A stretch of DNA of 5,586 nt. Source: Methanobacteriota archaeon (GTDB lineage: Archaea; Thermoplasmatota; Thermoplasmata; RBG-16-68-12). The stretch covers positions 1-5,586 of the forward strand of contig VBLU01000098.1 of assembly GCA_005879065.1 (NCBI GenBank), in the 5' to 3' direction. Positions 4,917 to 5,586 of the stretch are shown here, one piece after another. Position 1 is the first letter of the stretch. Every line of letters starts with the position of its first letter. The position numbers were made by a program, and so were the translations under genes. The notes under the pieces were generated by a model. That model made no database searches and was not told where the DNA came from. It was given only the letters and a program-made list of their open reading frames with translations.

Positions 4917-5586
4917 ATGGGCCGCATCGTCACGATCATCGGGACCCGCCCGGAAATCATCAAGATGGCCCCGGTCGTGAAGGCCCTGGACGGCCTCGAT
5001 CACGAGCATGTCCTCGTGCATTCCGGTCAACATTACGACCTCATGATGGACCGGATCTTCTTCCGAGACATGCAGCTCCGGGAGCCGGACGAGCAGTTCG
5101 AGCTGAAGGAGCAACCGCCGCACCTGCAGGTCGCCACGACGATGCGGCAAGTCGCCGGCGTCACGAAGGACGCGGACCTCGTGATCGTCCACGGGGACAC
5201 GAACACGACCGTCGCGGGGGCCCTCCTGGCGAAGAAGCAGGAACGGCGGCTGTCCCACGTCGAAGCCGGGATCCGGTCCTTCGACAAGACGATGCCCGAG
5301 GAGCTGAACCGGATCGTGGCGGACCAGCTCTCGGACGTCCTCTTCGCGCCGACGGCCACCTCGCGGGAGAACCTCGGACAGGAGAACGTGACGGCGGGCG
5401 TCCACGTCGTCGGGAACAGCGTGATCGACGCGCTGATCCAGAACCTGGCGATCGCCGAGAAGAAGTCCGACGTCCTCGCCCGGCTGGGCCTGACCCGTCG
5501 GAGGTACATCGTCCTCACATTCCACCGGGCGGAGAACGTGGACCTGAAGGAACGGCTGGCGCGAGCCCTGAAGGCGTTCGAGGAGG
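4917..5586 (+). CDS. wecB: UDP-N-acetylglucosamine 2-epimerase, non-hydrolysing (3' partial)
   Basis: The first 223 residues are present and the gene runs off the window; the family is usually about 360-380 residues. The enzyme interconverts UDP-GlcNAc and UDP-ManNAc, the entry step to ManNAc or ManNAcA in surface polysaccharides and archaeal N-glycans. Visible signatures: IGTRPEIIKMAPV (8-20), SGQHYD (36-41), VHGDTNTT (91-98), SHVEAGIRSFD (113-123), MPEELNR (126-132), VGNSVIDAL (165-173) and TFHRAEN (201-207). D94, E116, the PEE glutamates (128/129) and H203 correspond to the residues described as catalytic or essential in E. coli WecB. The ATG places the GTRPE motif close to the N-terminus as in homologues. 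It is transcribed divergently from a glycosyltransferase and probably shares a pathway with it. A dehydrogenase of the WecC type would be the natural next gene outside the window. Confidence 0.95.
   Translation, partial: MGRIVTIIGTRPEIIKMAPVVKALDGLDHEHVLVHSGQHYDLMMDRIFFRDMQLREPDEQFELKEQPPHLQVATTMRQVAGVTKDADLVIVHGDTNTTVAGALLAKKQERRLSHVEAGIRSFDKTMPEELNRIVADQLSDVLFAPTATSRENLGQENVTAGVHVVGNSVIDALIQNLAIAEKKSDVLARLGLTRRRYIVLTFHRAENVDLKERLARALKAFEE

Noticed and set aside
4818..5525. 236-codon N-terminal extension of the - strand glycosyltransferase frame
   Set aside because: It is antisense to wecB, which carries clear epimerase motifs, and the GT-A domain begins right after TTG 4817.

Overview
The window is archaeal and GC-rich, with dense, mostly high-GC3 coding. 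The archaeal assignment rests on three adjacent genes: ribosomal protein eL18A/LX, prefoldin alpha and a short-tailed FtsY. Several genes also appear leaderless, with TTATG- or CTTAAG-type TATA-like boxes about 30 nt before the start codon. A member of Thermoplasmatota seems plausible from promoter style and protein flavour, but that is inference.

Layout. Positions 1-168 hold the C-terminal end of a helix-hairpin-helix protein on the + strand. A 171-nt gap follows, with a small hairpin and a repeated 10-mer, then a small two-helix membrane protein (340-624) that is clearly less GC-rich at third positions than its neighbours. An oligo-T terminator and a new promoter lead into a tight + strand operon, 681-3301: rpl18a, pfdA, ftsY and a PIN-domain gene. 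That last gene is broken by a frame change near 2550, so it reads as two overlapping ORFs.

The operon ends exactly where a convergent - strand gene ends (stops at 3299-3301 and 3302-3304 abut). Two family-2 glycosyltransferases lie on the - strand: a DPM1-like enzyme (3302-3991) and a second GT-A enzyme (4035-4817). A 99-nt divergent spacer separates the latter from a + strand UDP-GlcNAc 2-epimerase (wecB), which runs off the window end.

Functionally there are two blocks. One is protein biogenesis: ribosome, co-translational chaperone and SRP receptor, plus a putative nuclease. The other is surface glycan synthesis: nucleotide-sugar epimerase plus two glycosyltransferases. The most interesting item is the PIN protein, co-directional with ftsY, with unrecognised N- and C-terminal regions and an apparent frameshift. 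I see no RNA genes, CRISPR arrays, insertion sequences or other mobile elements. No stretch over 300 nt lacks a gene.
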